From contig JAEUIW010000011.1 of the NCBI GenBank assembly GCA_016794925.1, positions 69,875 through 133,874 on the forward strand: 64,000 nt of DNA, written 5' to 3'. The translations under genes were made by a program, and so were the position numbers. Under the pieces are notes generated by a model. That model was given only the letters and a program-made list of their open reading frames with translations. It was not told the origin of the DNA and made no database searches. Positions 25,943 to 37,617 of this stretch are shown piece after piece (positions within the stretch are counted from its first letter, which is position 1; each line of letters opens with the position of its first letter). This DNA comes from Phycisphaerae bacterium (GTDB lineage Bacteria; Planctomycetota; Phycisphaerae; Phycisphaerales; UBA1924).

Positions 25943-27964
25943 CTACTTGAGTTCCTTGGGGGCGGCGGCGGGCGCATCGGCGGCGCGTTGCGCGGCGCGG
26001 GCGGCCTTGAAGGCCTCGTACCCCTCGGGCGGCGGGAACCAGGACTCGAAATCGGGCGCGCCCTGCGCGGCGGCGGGGGCGAGCTGCGGTTTGAGCTGGG
26101 CCTCGAGGATCTCGAGCGCGACCATCTTCAGGTCCTCGGGGGCGCGGCGGTATATGACGGCCCCGTCGGTGATTCCGACGAGGGAGATGGCGCGGGCGAG
26201 GGCCTTGGCGGCGACGACGCTGAAGTCGCGGTCGAAGATCTCGCCGCGGGCGGCGTTGAGCTCGCGGTTGGCGGCGGTATCGAAGATCATCTGCTTGCGG
26301 TACTGCTCGTGGAAGAGCTTGGCGTAGGCGAGGTTGTCGAGGAAGAGCTGGCGGTCGCCGCCGAGCAGGCCGTTGATGAAGGCGCTGTCGAGGGAGCCGA
26401 AGACCTCGGCGACGGCGACGTTGGGCGTGGTGAGGCGGTCCTTGATCTGATCGATGACGAACTCGCTGAGGGGCTTGGTGTCGTCGTAGATGGCGTCGCG
26501 GTCGTTCTGGTTGCGCCCGGCCCAGGTGTAGAGCTGCTTCTGGTACTTCTCCGCCTCGCCCTTCTGGCCGCGTCGGTAGAGGAAGGCGACGGCGTCCTTG
26601 AGGAAGTTCTCGTATCCGGCGGAGTAGAGGTTGTAGGTGCGCTCGTTCATGTCGATGAGGTTGCCCTTGGGGTCGTAGAAGGCGTTGCGGGAGATGAGCT
26701 CCTCGATGACGGCGCCGTAGATGGGGATGTAGTCGGCGCTGGGCATGGCGACGTAGCTGGCGGGGTTGAGCAAGTCGAACTGGATGGAGCCGGAGCGGTA
26801 GAGCTCCTGGATGGACTGGGCGACGACGCGGTCGGTGTTGACGAAGTCGAAGTCGGTCTTGTTGGACTCGCTGCGACGGTCGAGCGCGATCTCGACGCCG
26901 CGCGCGGCCCAGTAGACGGCGTGGGTGGCGGGGTGGCGCCAGTCCATGGGCCCGTACTTGCGGGTGTAGCGGACCATGCGGTCCGGCTCCATGTGGTAGC
27001 GGTCGATGAGGAGGCGTTTGCGGAGGTGCGGGACGAGGGCGGCCCAGGCGGCCTGGTAGTCGGGGTTGAAGAGCAGTTCGACAACCCCGGGGTTGACACC
27101 GCCGGACTGGCGGCCGAGCCACTGACGGATTTTCTCGTCACCGGCGGGGCGGGCGGCCTCCGGGGACGACCCGATGAATCCCATCTCGGACGCGAGGCGG
27201 TAGATGGAGCGCTGGACCTCGATGGTCTCGAGCAGGCGGGGGCCGGGCTCGATGTCGGCCCGCTCCTTGAGGCGCGCCAGGAGTTCGCGGGCCTTGGGCT
27301 GTTCGGCGAGGACCTCTTCGAGCGAGTCCTTGGCGGCGGCGGTGACGGAGAGCCAGCGGACGTGCGCCTCGATGGCCTGGGCGGTGTCGCGGATCTCGGC
27401 GGTGCGCTTGGGGGGCGGGCCGAGGGCGACGGTCCATTCCTGCGCGAAGCGGCGCTTGTAGTGGACGTTGGCGTCGTCCATGGTCCCCTGGAGCTTGTGG
27501 ATGAACATCCAGGCCAGTTCGCGGTGCAGGAGGAGATCGCCGGGGTTGGCGGGGATGCCCTGGTCGCGGAGGAGGTTGATGCCGGCGTTGACCCACTGCC
27601 AGCGCTCCTCGGGCGTCTGGGTGGCGACGGAGATGTTGTACGCGAGGTTCCAAGCGTGGAAGGCCCAGACGCGGGGGAAGCGCGGCTGGAGCTTGGTGAT
27701 CATCTTGGAGAGGTCCACGGCCTCGTGGTACTTTCCCTCCTCCTTGAGCTGGTTGGCGCGCATCCAGAGGTAGTTGACGAACACGCCACGGAACGCGCCC
27801 ATCGCGATGCCGAGCGCGACCTCGGGAGGGTCGCCGTCCTCGACGCGGTCCTGGTAGACGAGCTTGGCGCGACCGGCGCTGGAGGCGACACGGGTCGCGA
27901 GCACCGCGGAGGCGGTGAGGCAGCCGGCCATGGTGAGCAGCGCGATGAGCTTGGTGCGTCCCAT
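25943..27964 (-). CDS. Membrane-anchored TPR-like protein of the SPFH/ABC cluster
   Basis: A 673-residue protein of unknown function. An uncleaved-looking N-terminal helix (LIALLTMAGCLTASAVLATR) anchors a large extracytoplasmic region. Residues about 45-110 (GAFRGVFVNYLWMRANQLKE, YHEAVDLSKMITKLQPRFPR, VWAFHAWNLAYNISV) have the TPR-like helix-turn-helix pattern, and the rest is mostly helical with charged stretches. It ends the cluster, 21 bases after the permease. I infer an extracytoplasmic subunit of that transporter; it is found with the same neighbours in planctomycetes as far as I recall. Confidence 0.65.
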   Translation of the reverse strand: MGRTKLIALLTMAGCLTASAVLATRVASSAGRAKLVYQDRVEDGDPPEVALGIAMGAFRGVFVNYLWMRANQLKEEGKYHEAVDLSKMITKLQPRFPRVWAFHAWNLAYNISVATQTPEERWQWVNAGINLLRDQGIPANPGDLLLHRELAWMFIHKLQGTMDDANVHYKRRFAQEWTVALGPPPKRTAEIRDTAQAIEAHVRWLSVTAAAKDSLEEVLAEQPKARELLARLKERADIEPGPRLLETIEVQRSIYRLASEMGFIGSSPEAARPAGDEKIRQWLGRQSGGVNPGVVELLFNPDYQAAWAALVPHLRKRLLIDRYHMEPDRMVRYTRKYGPMDWRHPATHAVYWAARGVEIALDRRSESNKTDFDFVNTDRVVAQSIQELYRSGSIQFDLLNPASYVAMPSADYIPIYGAVIEELISRNAFYDPKGNLIDMNERTYNLYSAGYENFLKDAVAFLYRRGQKGEAEKYQKQLYTWAGRNQNDRDAIYDDTKPLSEFVIDQIKDRLTTPNVAVAEVFGSLDSAFINGLLGGDRQLFLDNLAYAKLFHEQYRKQMIFDTAANRELNAARGEIFDRDFSVVAAKALARAISLVGITDGAVIYRRAPEDLKMVALEILEAQLKPQLAPAAAQGAPDFESWFPPPEGYEAFKAARAAQRAADAPAAAPKELK

Positions 27965-27985
27965 GGTGAGGGTGGTGGGCTCCGA

Positions 27986-29934
27986 TCACTGTCCCGAGTA
28001 GGTGGCGAGCTCGCGTCGGCGGAAGATGCCGGACGCGACGGTGAGCATGAGCCCGATGAGAAAGCCCATGATCGCGCCGGCCTGCGCGACGGCGGTCCAC
28101 GGTACGTTCTTGCCGGAGACGAGGTTCGCGGTGGGGGCGAGCTCGCCGTAGAACTTGAAGAGGTAGCCGATGGGCACGGCGACGGCGCGGATCAGCAAGC
28201 GGTGATAGATGATCTGCCCGCCGGTCTCGCGGTAGTCGTAGTACTCGAGCGAGGCGTTGAGGAAGGAGGCGCCCTCGGCGCACAGGAGCACGCCGAAGGA
28301 GACCAGGCAGGCGACCGGGAAGGACAGGAACGTGGCGGCGGCGATGGCCACGATGGCGAGGAAGGCCAGTTGCATCCACTGCACGAGCACGACGCGGAGG
28401 TAGTTGGAGCGGAAGGACGAGACGGGGTAGAAGAGGTCGAGACCGTCCGGGGGGAAGGAGATGGTCTCGGCGTTGGGGATGGAGCGGTCGAAGTCGCCGT
28501 TGCCGACGTCGATGACGACGGCGCCGTCGGGCTGGATGGTGCCAGGGGAGACGGGGTGCGTGAGGAACTGCGCGGGCGGAGCCTCGACGACGGTGGCCTG
28601 CGCGCCGTGGACCCAGAGGCTGACGCGATAGGTTGCGCGGGGGTCGTTGCCGCCGGCGTTGAACTTGTAGCGCAGGGCCAGGGGCGAGGAGAGGCGGGCG
28701 GCGGCGCCCAGGCCCTCGAAGACGTAACGCTGGTACTGGCCCGGGCCGATCGAGAGCATGCGTCCGAGGCGCTCCTTGTCGAGGTCGTCGCGGATGCGGC
28801 GGCGCGTGTCGGGCGTGTCGGGCAGGTCGGGGCTGACGCGGCGCTCGGCGTCGAGCCGCGCGTTGACGAGCGCGTCGGTTTCCTTCTCGTCGGCCACGGG
28901 GATGGTGGGGCGAACGGACTCGCGTGCGACGAGGACCTGGGTCTCGAGGATGAGGCGGTCCTCGCTCATCATGCGCTCGCCGGCGGCGACGAAGGGCGCG
29001 ACCTCGCCCTTGGCGGGCTGGTTGCGGAGGTACTGGGAGAAGACGAACACGCCGGTGGACGAGACGGCCAGGAGCACCGCCGCGACGCCGCACACGCCGA
29101 GCCATTTGCCCAGCACATAGGACCAGGGCGAGACGGGCTTGGTCATGGTCTGCCAGACGATCTTGTCGCGCTGCTCGAAGGCGACGGAGCCCGCGGCCAG
29201 GAAGAGCACCAGGATGGAGATGATGGTGAAGCTGCCGCCCGAGCCGTACTGAAGAAAACTCTGCACCCGATAGCGGAGAGGCGTGCCGGGGTCGAGCACG
29301 GTGGGCAGGGCCGCCAGGACGAGCACCAGCATGACGATGAAGACCACGGAGATCCTCATCCGGACGGCTTCGGCGACGACGTTGCGCGCGATGGCCAGCA
29401 CCGGCGTGGGGCCTGAGAACAGCACGCGGAGCGCCTGCATGAGGGCCACGAACGACGCCGTGAGCACCCACGCGCACCCGAGAAAGAACGCCAGCCCGCG
29501 CAGGCCGGGCCCGCCCCAGCGCTGCATGGGAAGCAGCACCGCGACGTTGAGCAGGATCAGTGCGAGCATCGACAACCCGAGGCCGAGCCAGACGAGGATG
29601 AGGGCGACCCCCGCCGCGGCGGCGGCGCCAACGGCCACCGTCGTCCATTCGGTCCGGGCGCGGACGATGTCGTTGAAGGACCGCGCGATCGCCTCGAGGC
29701 CAGCCCGCTCGGCGGCGCGGGCGGCGGCGAGCTTGGGGTCTTTGGCCTGCTCCCCGGAGGCGGGCTCGGCGTCGGTGACTTCGAGGCGGGGAAGTTCCTG
29801 CGCCGCCGCGGCGGCCGCGACGGCGTACGACACCACGCCCGCGACAGCGGCCAGCAGGATCACGACCGATGCCACCACCTTGAACAGGAATCCGTGCTGG
29901 ATCCGGTCGAACCGGGCGAACCCGTCGCGGATGC

Positions 29935-29938
<4 letters not shown>
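27986..29938 (-). CDS. ABC-2-type transporter permease, large
   Basis: A 650-residue membrane protein. An N-terminal helix (VASVVILLAAVAGVVSYAVA) and about seven others flank a long charged region (about residues 300-490) placed between helix groups. It starts with a GTG overlapping the ATPase stop by 4 bases (GTGA), so ATPase and permease are coupled. The motif KPVSPWSYVLGKWLG, following REQRDKIVWQ-like residues, resembles ABC-2 permeases. Substrate unknown. The large extracytoplasmic domain is unusual and could contact the TPR-like protein that follows. Confidence 0.78.
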
Positions 29939-31143
<1,205 letters not shown>

Positions 31144-31150
31144 GGGCGAC

Positions 31151-32605
31151 TCATGTCTTCACGTTCTTGACGGCGCCGGTCTCGCCTTCTTCGACCTTCT
31201 TGCGGTCGCGGTCCCGGTCGCGCTGGATTTTCGCCTCTTCCGCCTCGCGCTGCTTGCGGAGGCGTTCCTGCTCGCGGGCGATGTCGGGATCACGGTTCAG
31301 GAGCAGCTCGAGCGTGGTGGTGCCGGCGGGGAGCACCCACTGCTGCACCGAGTCGCGCGACAGGAAGACGCGCAGGGCGTCGGTGATCTCTCGGTTCACG
31401 AGCAACGACGGGTTCTTGCGGTAGCTCTCCCGCTTGGCGCGGAACACGGCCAGCTGGGTCTGCGCGTTCACCGCCGCGCCCGAGCGGTACGCACGAGCCT
31501 CGCTGAAGAGATTGGCCGCCCGCCCCGTGAGCGTGGGCGCCGACTCACGGTCCGGCGCGACCGCGGGTCGGCCTTCGAACACGGCCTCGATCGAGGCCAG
31601 CGCCGCGGCGGCGGCCTTCTCGTCGCCCTGATTCAGCCCCTGCTCGTAACGATCGATGAACCCAAGGAGCGGCTCGGCGGCCTCGCCCGCGACCGCGGTG
31701 AGCACGCTCCGACGCGCCAGCTGCGCCTCCTCGCGGTTCTTGTTGGCGGTGGACACGGCCGATTCCACGGCGGCGAACTTGTTGAAGACACGCAGGGGCG
31801 GGATCTTCTCCTCCAGCACGAGCTGCTCGATGGTGATGCCCGAGTCCATCGCGTCCAGCGTGGCCTGGGCGACCTGGCGGGCCGACGCTTCCACGGCGCG
31901 GAAGGTGCCCTGGGTGCGGCCCACGCCGGCCTGGCTCTGCAGCAGCTCGTCGATCGTGACGCCCGCGCAGGCATGGACCACGCCGCGCATCACGGCGGCG
32001 CGAACGATCCTGGGTTCGTCCTCGGGCAGGACGTTGGCGGCATACGAGCGGACCCGTTCGCGTCGGTACGCGACGGTCCAGCGGGTGTGGGCGATGTTGC
32101 CGTCACCGGTGATGACCGAGCCGTCGCGGCCCGGGTCCAGGGTCGCGGACCCGGCGGTGGTCTTGAGCAGGTCCTCGACTGACTTCTCGGCCATCTCATC
32201 GTCGACGGCGGGCCAGAATTCCTTGTGCAGCCGTACGCTCGACGTGCCGGTCTGGACCTTGACGAGCTCGCCGAAGGGGTGCGGGAGCGAGAATCGGAAA
32301 CCCGGCGACAGGTCGTCGGCCTGGACGCGGCCGAGCACGAGACGGATCCCGCGCTCGCCCTCCTTGATCGACTGAAAACCGGAGAGGAGGAAGAGCGCCG
32401 CGAGCACCACCATGGCGCCCTGCAGCAGGCGGTACGTGATTCGGATGGCGTCGGCCAGCGACTGCGTCGCCGGATCCATGAGCGAAGAGACGCCGCCCCC
32501 TTCCGCCTCGCGGAGGGTCACACTCGCGGCGCGCCGGGACTCCGTGCCGCGCGGGGAGGACGGGGGCCCGCCGGCGGGCGGCGTGATGGGGGGCAGCTCG
32601 CTCAC
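31151..32605 (-). CDS. SPFH/band-7 protein, HflK-like
   Basis: A 484-residue protein. One N-terminal helix (RLLQGAMVVLAALFLLSGFQ) precedes an SPFH domain (SIKEGERGIRLVLGRVQADD, FSLPHPFGELVKVQTG), then a long coiled coil and a charged C-terminus (KQREAEEAKIQRDRDRDRKK). HflK-type proteins oligomerise as membrane cages with HflC and often hold proteases. Its GTG start overlaps the HflC-like stop by 4 bases (GTGA). It is the third SPFH gene in a row, just upstream of the ABC ATPase. Confidence 0.85.
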   Translation of the reverse strand: MSELPPITPPAGGPPSSPRGTESRRAASVTLREAEGGGVSSLMDPATQSLADAIRITYRLLQGAMVVLAALFLLSGFQSIKEGERGIRLVLGRVQADDLSPGFRFSLPHPFGELVKVQTGTSSVRLHKEFWPAVDDEMAEKSVEDLLKTTAGSATLDPGRDGSVITGDGNIAHTRWTVAYRRERVRSYAANVLPEDEPRIVRAAVMRGVVHACAGVTIDELLQSQAGVGRTQGTFRAVEASARQVAQATLDAMDSGITIEQLVLEEKIPPLRVFNKFAAVESAVSTANKNREEAQLARRSVLTAVAGEAAEPLLGFIDRYEQGLNQGDEKAAAAALASIEAVFEGRPAVAPDRESAPTLTGRAANLFSEARAYRSGAAVNAQTQLAVFRAKRESYRKNPSLLVNREITDALRVFLSRDSVQQWVLPAGTTTLELLLNRDPDIAREQERLRKQREAEEAKIQRDRDRDRKKVEEGETGAVKNVKT

Positions 32606-33600
32606 TTGCCCTTCTCCTTGGCGGGCGCCGGAGCGGTTTCCTTGGAGCCCATGAGGGCGTTCAGCCCGGAGGTGACCGAGCCCGAGGCGTCACCCTTGAA
32701 CAGGCCCATGCCGGGCATGCTGGTGGGGAGCACGAGGGTCGTGGTTTTCCCGAAGGCCTCGCGCATGAACTCGATGTTCTTCAGGAACACGGCGAGGTCC
32801 TGGTCGGCGCTCATCTGCTGGAGGTACTGCGCCGCCTCGATCTCGCCCTGGGCCCGGATCTCCTGGGCCCGGCGCTCCGCGAAGGCCATGATCTTGCGGG
32901 CCTCGTCCTTGGCCCGGGAACGGATCGCGTCGGCCTCGGAGGCGCCGATCGACGTGGCCCGCGCCGCGATGGTGTCGCGCGTCGCGCCCATGCGGGTGAA
33001 GACTTCCTTCGTGGTGTCCTCGGGGAGCTTGATCGAGCTGATGCCCACGGCCAGCGCCGCGACGCCGTAGTCCTCCAGCCGGCTTCCCCCCTCGCCGGGC
33101 GCCGCGATCTGGGACAGCACGTTCGTCTCGAGCTGCGCCAGCTTTGATTTCGTCGCGTCGGACGAGACCAGCTCGCCCATGGGGAACTTGGCCACCGCGC
33201 TGAGCGCGCCGCGGAGCTTGGAGCGGATGATCTTCTCGGCCTCGGCGTAGTGCGAGGAGGGGGTCGCGCCCGCGTTGCTGAAACGCTGGTAGAACACCAG
33301 CGGGTCCCTGACCTGCCATGTCAGGAACGCCGTCACCACCAGTTGACGCGAGTCGGCCGTCTGCTGGGTTTCCGGTCGGGTTTCGAGGAACCGGGCCCGA
33401 CGGTCGTACCGCGTGACCGACTGGATCGGGTACGGCAGCTTGAACTGCCAGCCCGGCTCCGTCTTCACGCTGGTGGCGTCCGCCTTGCCGAACGTGGTCA
33501 CCACCGCCGTCTCGGTGAAGCGCACGGTGTAGGTCGTCATGAACCCCACCACGGCCACGACGATCAGCAGCGAGATCACGATCCGAAGCGTTCGTTGCAC
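32602..33600 (-). CDS. SPFH/band-7 protein, HflC-like
   Basis: A 332-residue protein. The GTG start is chosen because AAGGAG sits 9 bases upstream and the protein then begins with its anchor helix (RIVISLLIVVAVVGFMTTYT); an upstream GTG at 33645 lacks this. The SPFH core reads VRFTETAVVTTFGKADATSV and PGWQFKLPYPIQSVTRYDRR, matching HflC. A helical coiled coil follows, with ARKIMAFAERRAQEIRAQGE, as in prohibitin-fold proteins. Four-base overlap with the next SPFH gene implies a stoichiometric complex. Confidence 0.87.
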   Translation of the reverse strand: MQRTLRIVISLLIVVAVVGFMTTYTVRFTETAVVTTFGKADATSVKTEPGWQFKLPYPIQSVTRYDRRARFLETRPETQQTADSRQLVVTAFLTWQVRDPLVFYQRFSNAGATPSSHYAEAEKIIRSKLRGALSAVAKFPMGELVSSDATKSKLAQLETNVLSQIAAPGEGGSRLEDYGVAALAVGISSIKLPEDTTKEVFTRMGATRDTIAARATSIGASEADAIRSRAKDEARKIMAFAERRAQEIRAQGEIEAAQYLQQMSADQDLAVFLKNIEFMREAFGKTTTLVLPTSMPGMGLFKGDASGSVTSGLNALMGSKETAPAPAKEKGK

Positions 33601-33652
33601 GGCTAGAGGCTCCTTGACGACCGCCGCGAGGGGTCGCGGCGGCACGCGGAAA

Positions 33653-35671
33653 TCAGTTCGAGGCCTCGGCGGCCCTCTGCAGCACGTTGATACCCGTGTC
33701 CAGATCCTTCAGGTCGAGGTTCATGCGAAGATCGCGCACGTCGTCGCCGACGATGTACACCCGCAGGGGTCGCATCGCGTCGCGGAGCGCATCGAAATAG
33801 AGCCCGGCGCGGTACAGCGCGGGATTGGCGCGATACGCCGCGAGCTGCCCCACGTAGCGGGCGGCACGCCCCCGTTCGCCGAGGTGCCGCTCCCAGCGAT
33901 CGGCCCGTGCCGTCTCGATCAGGGCCGCGGCCCGTCCGCCGGCACGGGCCAGCAGCTCCTCGATGCGGGCCTTCTGTTTCTCCGCCCCCGCATCGTCCTT
34001 GCCCATCTCGCTCAGCCGGTCGATCTCCGAAGCGATGGTCCGGGCCAGGTCCAGGCTGCCCACCGCGGCGGTCAGGGTATCGACCTCCTCCCGACGCGCA
34101 CCTTCGACCGCGGACTGCCGACGCTGCTCGTTGAGCACCACGCGCTCGAACTGCGCCGCCGCGTCCCGCGGGGGGTGCGAGCTCTCGAGCGTAACGGAGA
34201 GCACCCGCACGCCGGCGTCGAGCGTGTCGAAGCGGGCCGCGATGCGCCGCAGCAGCTCCCGCGAGGCCTCGGTCCGCTTGCGACCGAGCACGTCGTCCTC
34301 GGTCAGGGTCGCCAGGTAGGTCAGCGCCTCGCGCCGCGCCACCGCCGTCAGCAGCGACTGCCGCATCTCCGGCGGGGCCAGGCGATCGTACTTCTCGAGG
34401 TCCGACACGACATACAGCAGGGGGATCTCGACGGCGATGAGCGCCAGGTCGCGGACGCCGGGCCGATCGTTCGTGCCGCCCAGCGCCTCCGAGAGGCTCG
34501 GCTGCACGATCGCGTACACCTCGTCCACGCCGTGATCGGTCTTCCACAGAATCGGCTGGCCCTCGTTCCCCGGCGGGAGCGTCGCCAGTTCCACCCGCTT
34601 GACGCTCGTGGTGTTCGCCGAATCCACCCATTCGATCGGCCAGGGCGCCTTGAGATACGCGCCCGGCTCGAGCTGGCGCTCCAGCCGACCGCTCCGCAGC
34701 AGCAGCCCCCGCTCGTTGGGCTCGATCACCTCGACGGCCGTCATCAGCCACACCACGCCCACGCCGATCAGCACCAGCACCAGCACCGAGCGTGAGAGCA
34801 GCCGGTAAAACCAGCTCGAAGTCACATCGAACCCGAACTGGTAGTTGATCGCCCCGCTCACCGATTCGGCGATCTTGTCGGGGGCCGCCGCGAACGACAG
34901 GAACCGACTGTCGAACGCCGGGCGGGGCACCTCGCCCGCCTTCCGCGGACGGTACAGGTTCAGCAGGAGGTTGAGCACCACCTCGGCGCCCATCGCCACG
35001 CTGAACACGCACAACGCCGCGGGCACGTACCGCAGCATCGCGGGAAAACCGGCCAGGTCCGCGAAGTGCGCCACCGCCAGGACCAGCCCCACCAGCGCCG
35101 AGCCCACCGCCGCGGCCGCCCCGCCCCGGAGGTTCGCCCACACGGGCTGCTTGGCCATGCCCGACACGAAACGCGCGAAGATAAAGCCCGCGATTGCCGC
35201 GCACAGGCCGATCGCGATCGCCCAGCCCCGCTGCGGCGGGGCCACGAACGTGTCCGGGTTCAGCGAGCCCTTCGCGGAAGCGAAACGCAAGAGCCCCAGC
35301 GCCGCGAAACTCGACGCCACCAGCACCGAGACCGCCGGCATCAGCACCCGGTGCATCCACGCCAGCCGACGCGCCGCCAGGCGGAGGTCGCCGGAGGCCT
35401 GGTCGAACACCGACGACTGCCGCAGCGCCGCCGCCGCGAGCGACTCTTCTTCGAGGGCCTCGATCCGCTCCCGTCGGTGCTGGTCGAACACAACACCCAG
35501 CGCCAGCCAGATCACGCCGCCCACGAGCACGAAAATCGCTCCCGTGAACGCGGCATGGTCCCGACCCAGGATCCCGTAGATCAGCAGCGTGAGCCCGACG
35601 ATCACCTGGAGGAGGAGCCCCAGGAACGCCACACCCGTCGCGCGCCGGTAGCTGAGATGGTCGCCCTTCAT
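33653..35671 (-). CDS. Large SPFH protein with N-terminal multi-helix membrane domain
   Basis: A 672-residue fusion. The first about 300 residues contain about seven helices, for example VAFLGLLLQVIVGLTLLIYG, AFTGAIFVLVGGVIWLALGV and LSRSVLVLVLIGVGVVWLMT. The SPFH domain then begins VIEPNERGLLLRSGRLERQL and EPGAYLKAPWPIEWV, with a coiled coil to about 600 and RVYIVGDDVRDLRMNLDLKD near the end. HflK normally has only one helix, so the extra membrane domain is unusual. GGAG precedes the ATG. It heads the cluster, and the divergent permease starts 506 bases away. Confidence 0.82.
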   Translation of the reverse strand: MKGDHLSYRRATGVAFLGLLLQVIVGLTLLIYGILGRDHAAFTGAIFVLVGGVIWLALGVVFDQHRRERIEALEEESLAAAALRQSSVFDQASGDLRLAARRLAWMHRVLMPAVSVLVASSFAALGLLRFASAKGSLNPDTFVAPPQRGWAIAIGLCAAIAGFIFARFVSGMAKQPVWANLRGGAAAAVGSALVGLVLAVAHFADLAGFPAMLRYVPAALCVFSVAMGAEVVLNLLLNLYRPRKAGEVPRPAFDSRFLSFAAAPDKIAESVSGAINYQFGFDVTSSWFYRLLSRSVLVLVLIGVGVVWLMTAVEVIEPNERGLLLRSGRLERQLEPGAYLKAPWPIEWVDSANTTSVKRVELATLPPGNEGQPILWKTDHGVDEVYAIVQPSLSEALGGTNDRPGVRDLALIAVEIPLLYVVSDLEKYDRLAPPEMRQSLLTAVARREALTYLATLTEDDVLGRKRTEASRELLRRIAARFDTLDAGVRVLSVTLESSHPPRDAAAQFERVVLNEQRRQSAVEGARREEVDTLTAAVGSLDLARTIASEIDRLSEMGKDDAGAEKQKARIEELLARAGGRAAALIETARADRWERHLGERGRAARYVGQLAAYRANPALYRAGLYFDALRDAMRPLRVYIVGDDVRDLRMNLDLKDLDTGINVLQRAAEASN

Positions 35672-36177
35672 GTTCGCTCCGTACCCACCGATCGACCCGC
35701 CACTCCCCCATGACCCCGCGCCCGGAAAGGCAACGGACCCCCGCGACGGCCCCGCCCGCCCAACCCGTCTCCCCCGAGCCCGGCTCGTCCCGCGCTTCCA
35801 TGTCCGGCGCCCGCGTGTGCGCGGCGAGCCCGGCCGGAGTCAAACCCGCTCCCGAACGGGAGTCCCAATTGTGCCCGCTCCGGGCAGCCGTGTCCACACG
35901 CACGAATCGGAGCCAATGCCGACGGACTCCCGGCTCATGAAACGGGAACCCGACCTCGGGCCGTCCCGGATGAGCAACTTTGAATGCGTGCGCGAACCGA
36001 ACGGCTCCGACACTCGTTGATGTACGACTGGCTCCGCCCTATGTTCGTCGTTCGGTCGAGGGAGGTTCGATCCCGTTGCAGCCAGGCGGTTGACCAATCC
36101 CGCCCGACCTTGGGCGAGTCCGGAACCCTCTCCCCGAGAACGTTCCCCACCCCCTTCCCCCCGGGGCCCGATCCGGC
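35672..36177. other. Divergent intergenic region of the SPFH/ABC cluster
   Basis: A 506-base gap between two divergently transcribed gene sets of the cluster. Open frames on both strands are GC-rich and unsupported; I see no gene. A tRNA-like GGTTCGATCCC at 36063-36073 lacks the stems of a tRNA. No clear -10/-35 pair stands out, but both promoters must lie here, so shared control of the two halves is plausible. Confidence 0.45.
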
Positions 36178-37536
36178 ATGTTCGGTCAAACGCTCACCAT
36201 CGCGCGCAACACGTTCGTCGAGAGCGTTCGACAGCCGATCTACTTCATCCTGATCCTGGTCTGCGGCGTGCTTCAGGTGTTCACCACCTGGGGGACCAAC
36301 TTCTCACTGGGCTACACCGACTCGTCGGAGGTCTCCGGGGACAACAAGCTGCTGCTGGATATCGGCCTGGGGAGCGTGTTCGTCTGCGGCACCCTACTGG
36401 CCTCGTTCATCGCCACGGCGGTGGTGTCGCGCGAGATCGACAACCGGACCATCCTGACCGTGGTGAGCAAGCCCGTCTCACGGCCCACCGTGATCCTGGG
36501 CAAGTACCTCGGCGTCGTCACCGCCATCCTCATCGCCATCGCGCTGATGCTGCTCTTCCTGCTGCTGGCGGTCCGCCACGGCGTGATGTCCAAGGCGGCC
36601 GACGAGCTCGACGGGCCCGTCATCGTATTCGGCATCGGCGCGGCGTTCGCCGCCATTCTCATCGGCCTCTGGTGCAATTTCTTCTACGGTTGGGTCTTCG
36701 CCCAAACCGCCTCGCTGTCCATGCTGCCGCTGATGACGGTCGCGTATCTCCTGGTGTTGCTCGTCAAGAAGGACTGGTCGTGGCAACCCCTCGGGGCCGA
36801 CCTGAAGCCCCAGATCCTCATGGCCTGCGGCGCGTTGGCGCTGGCCCTGGTCGTGCTCACGGCGGTGGCGACCGCGGCATCGACCCGGCTTGGCCAAGTC
36901 GCCACCATCTGCATCGCGTTCGGGGCCCTCCTGCTTGGGCTGCTGTCGAACACCTTGTTCGGGTCCTTCACGTTCCAGAACGACACGGTCGCTCGCATCC
37001 GCGCCGTGGAGGCGCTCAAGCCCGGGATGGAGCCCTTCCGCGCCGCGGGCGACTCCCTCACGGTGACCCTCGAATCGGCCCCTCGCCGTTCGGTTCAGCC
37101 GGGGGATTCCTTCTATTACGGGCCCAATCCGAGCGGCTTTGACCTGCTCGTGCCGACGTTCCCCCGATACACCGGCGACCTCTCCGACCGCGAGACCATG
37201 CTGAGCGTTCGCTCACCCGCCGCGCTCGTGATCACTGCCTACAGCTCGGAAAATCGCACGTTGACGGTCCTGAACGCGGGCGAGGGCCTCGCCATGGATA
37301 CTCCGCCCCGAACCGGCGATTACGTGTTCCTGAAGCCGACTCGGATGAATGTGGCCGCGGTCGTGTTATGGGGCGTGATACCCAACTTCCAGTTTTTCTG
37401 GTTGCTGGATGCCATCACGCAGAACCAGAAGATACCCGCGGCGCATATCGTCATTGTGCTTCTTTACGCCGCCGCGCAGGTCGGGGCGTTTCTTTCCTTG
37501 GCGGTCTTACTCTTCCAGGAACGCGAGACAGGATAA
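36178..37536 (+). CDS. ABC-2 type transporter permease, divergent partner
   Basis: A 452-residue membrane protein. N-terminal MFGQTLTIARNTFVESVRQP followed by a helix (IYFILILVCGVLQVFTTW), an AVVSREIDNRTILTVVSKPV segment with the permease signature KPVSRPTVILGKYLG, then four or more helices and a C-terminal helix. NRTILTVVSKPV...ILGKYLG is shared with ABC-2 permeases such as ABC-2 type gliding or Na-export permeases. No ATPase lies on this strand, so it may use the divergent one. The two small paralogues follow it in the same orientation. Confidence 0.82.
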   Translation: MFGQTLTIARNTFVESVRQPIYFILILVCGVLQVFTTWGTNFSLGYTDSSEVSGDNKLLLDIGLGSVFVCGTLLASFIATAVVSREIDNRTILTVVSKPVSRPTVILGKYLGVVTAILIAIALMLLFLLLAVRHGVMSKAADELDGPVIVFGIGAAFAAILIGLWCNFFYGWVFAQTASLSMLPLMTVAYLLVLLVKKDWSWQPLGADLKPQILMACGALALALVVLTAVATAASTRLGQVATICIAFGALLLGLLSNTLFGSFTFQNDTVARIRAVEALKPGMEPFRAAGDSLTVTLESAPRRSVQPGDSFYYGPNPSGFDLLVPTFPRYTGDLSDRETMLSVRSPAALVITAYSSENRTLTVLNAGEGLAMDTPPRTGDYVFLKPTRMNVAAVVLWGVIPNFQFFWLLDAITQNQKIPAAHIVIVLLYAAAQVGAFLSLAVLLFQERETG

Positions 37537-37617
37537 GATGGGCGACGCCCGAGGGCGTCATGCCCGGATCGTGGGGAGGCTCTTCAACGGGTTTCCTGCT
37601 CACGAAGGAGACGCAAC

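Noticed and set aside
25988..29416. A 1142-residue plus-strand open frame
   Set aside because: It is antisense to the TPR-like and permease genes, and its composition (Asp/Gly/Val repeats) has no domain. The minus-strand proteins show membrane helices and motifs.
36058..36080. A tRNA T-arm-like GGTTCGATCCC
   Set aside because: The flanking stem (GGAGG against CCGTT) does not pair and no acceptor or anticodon stem can be built around it.
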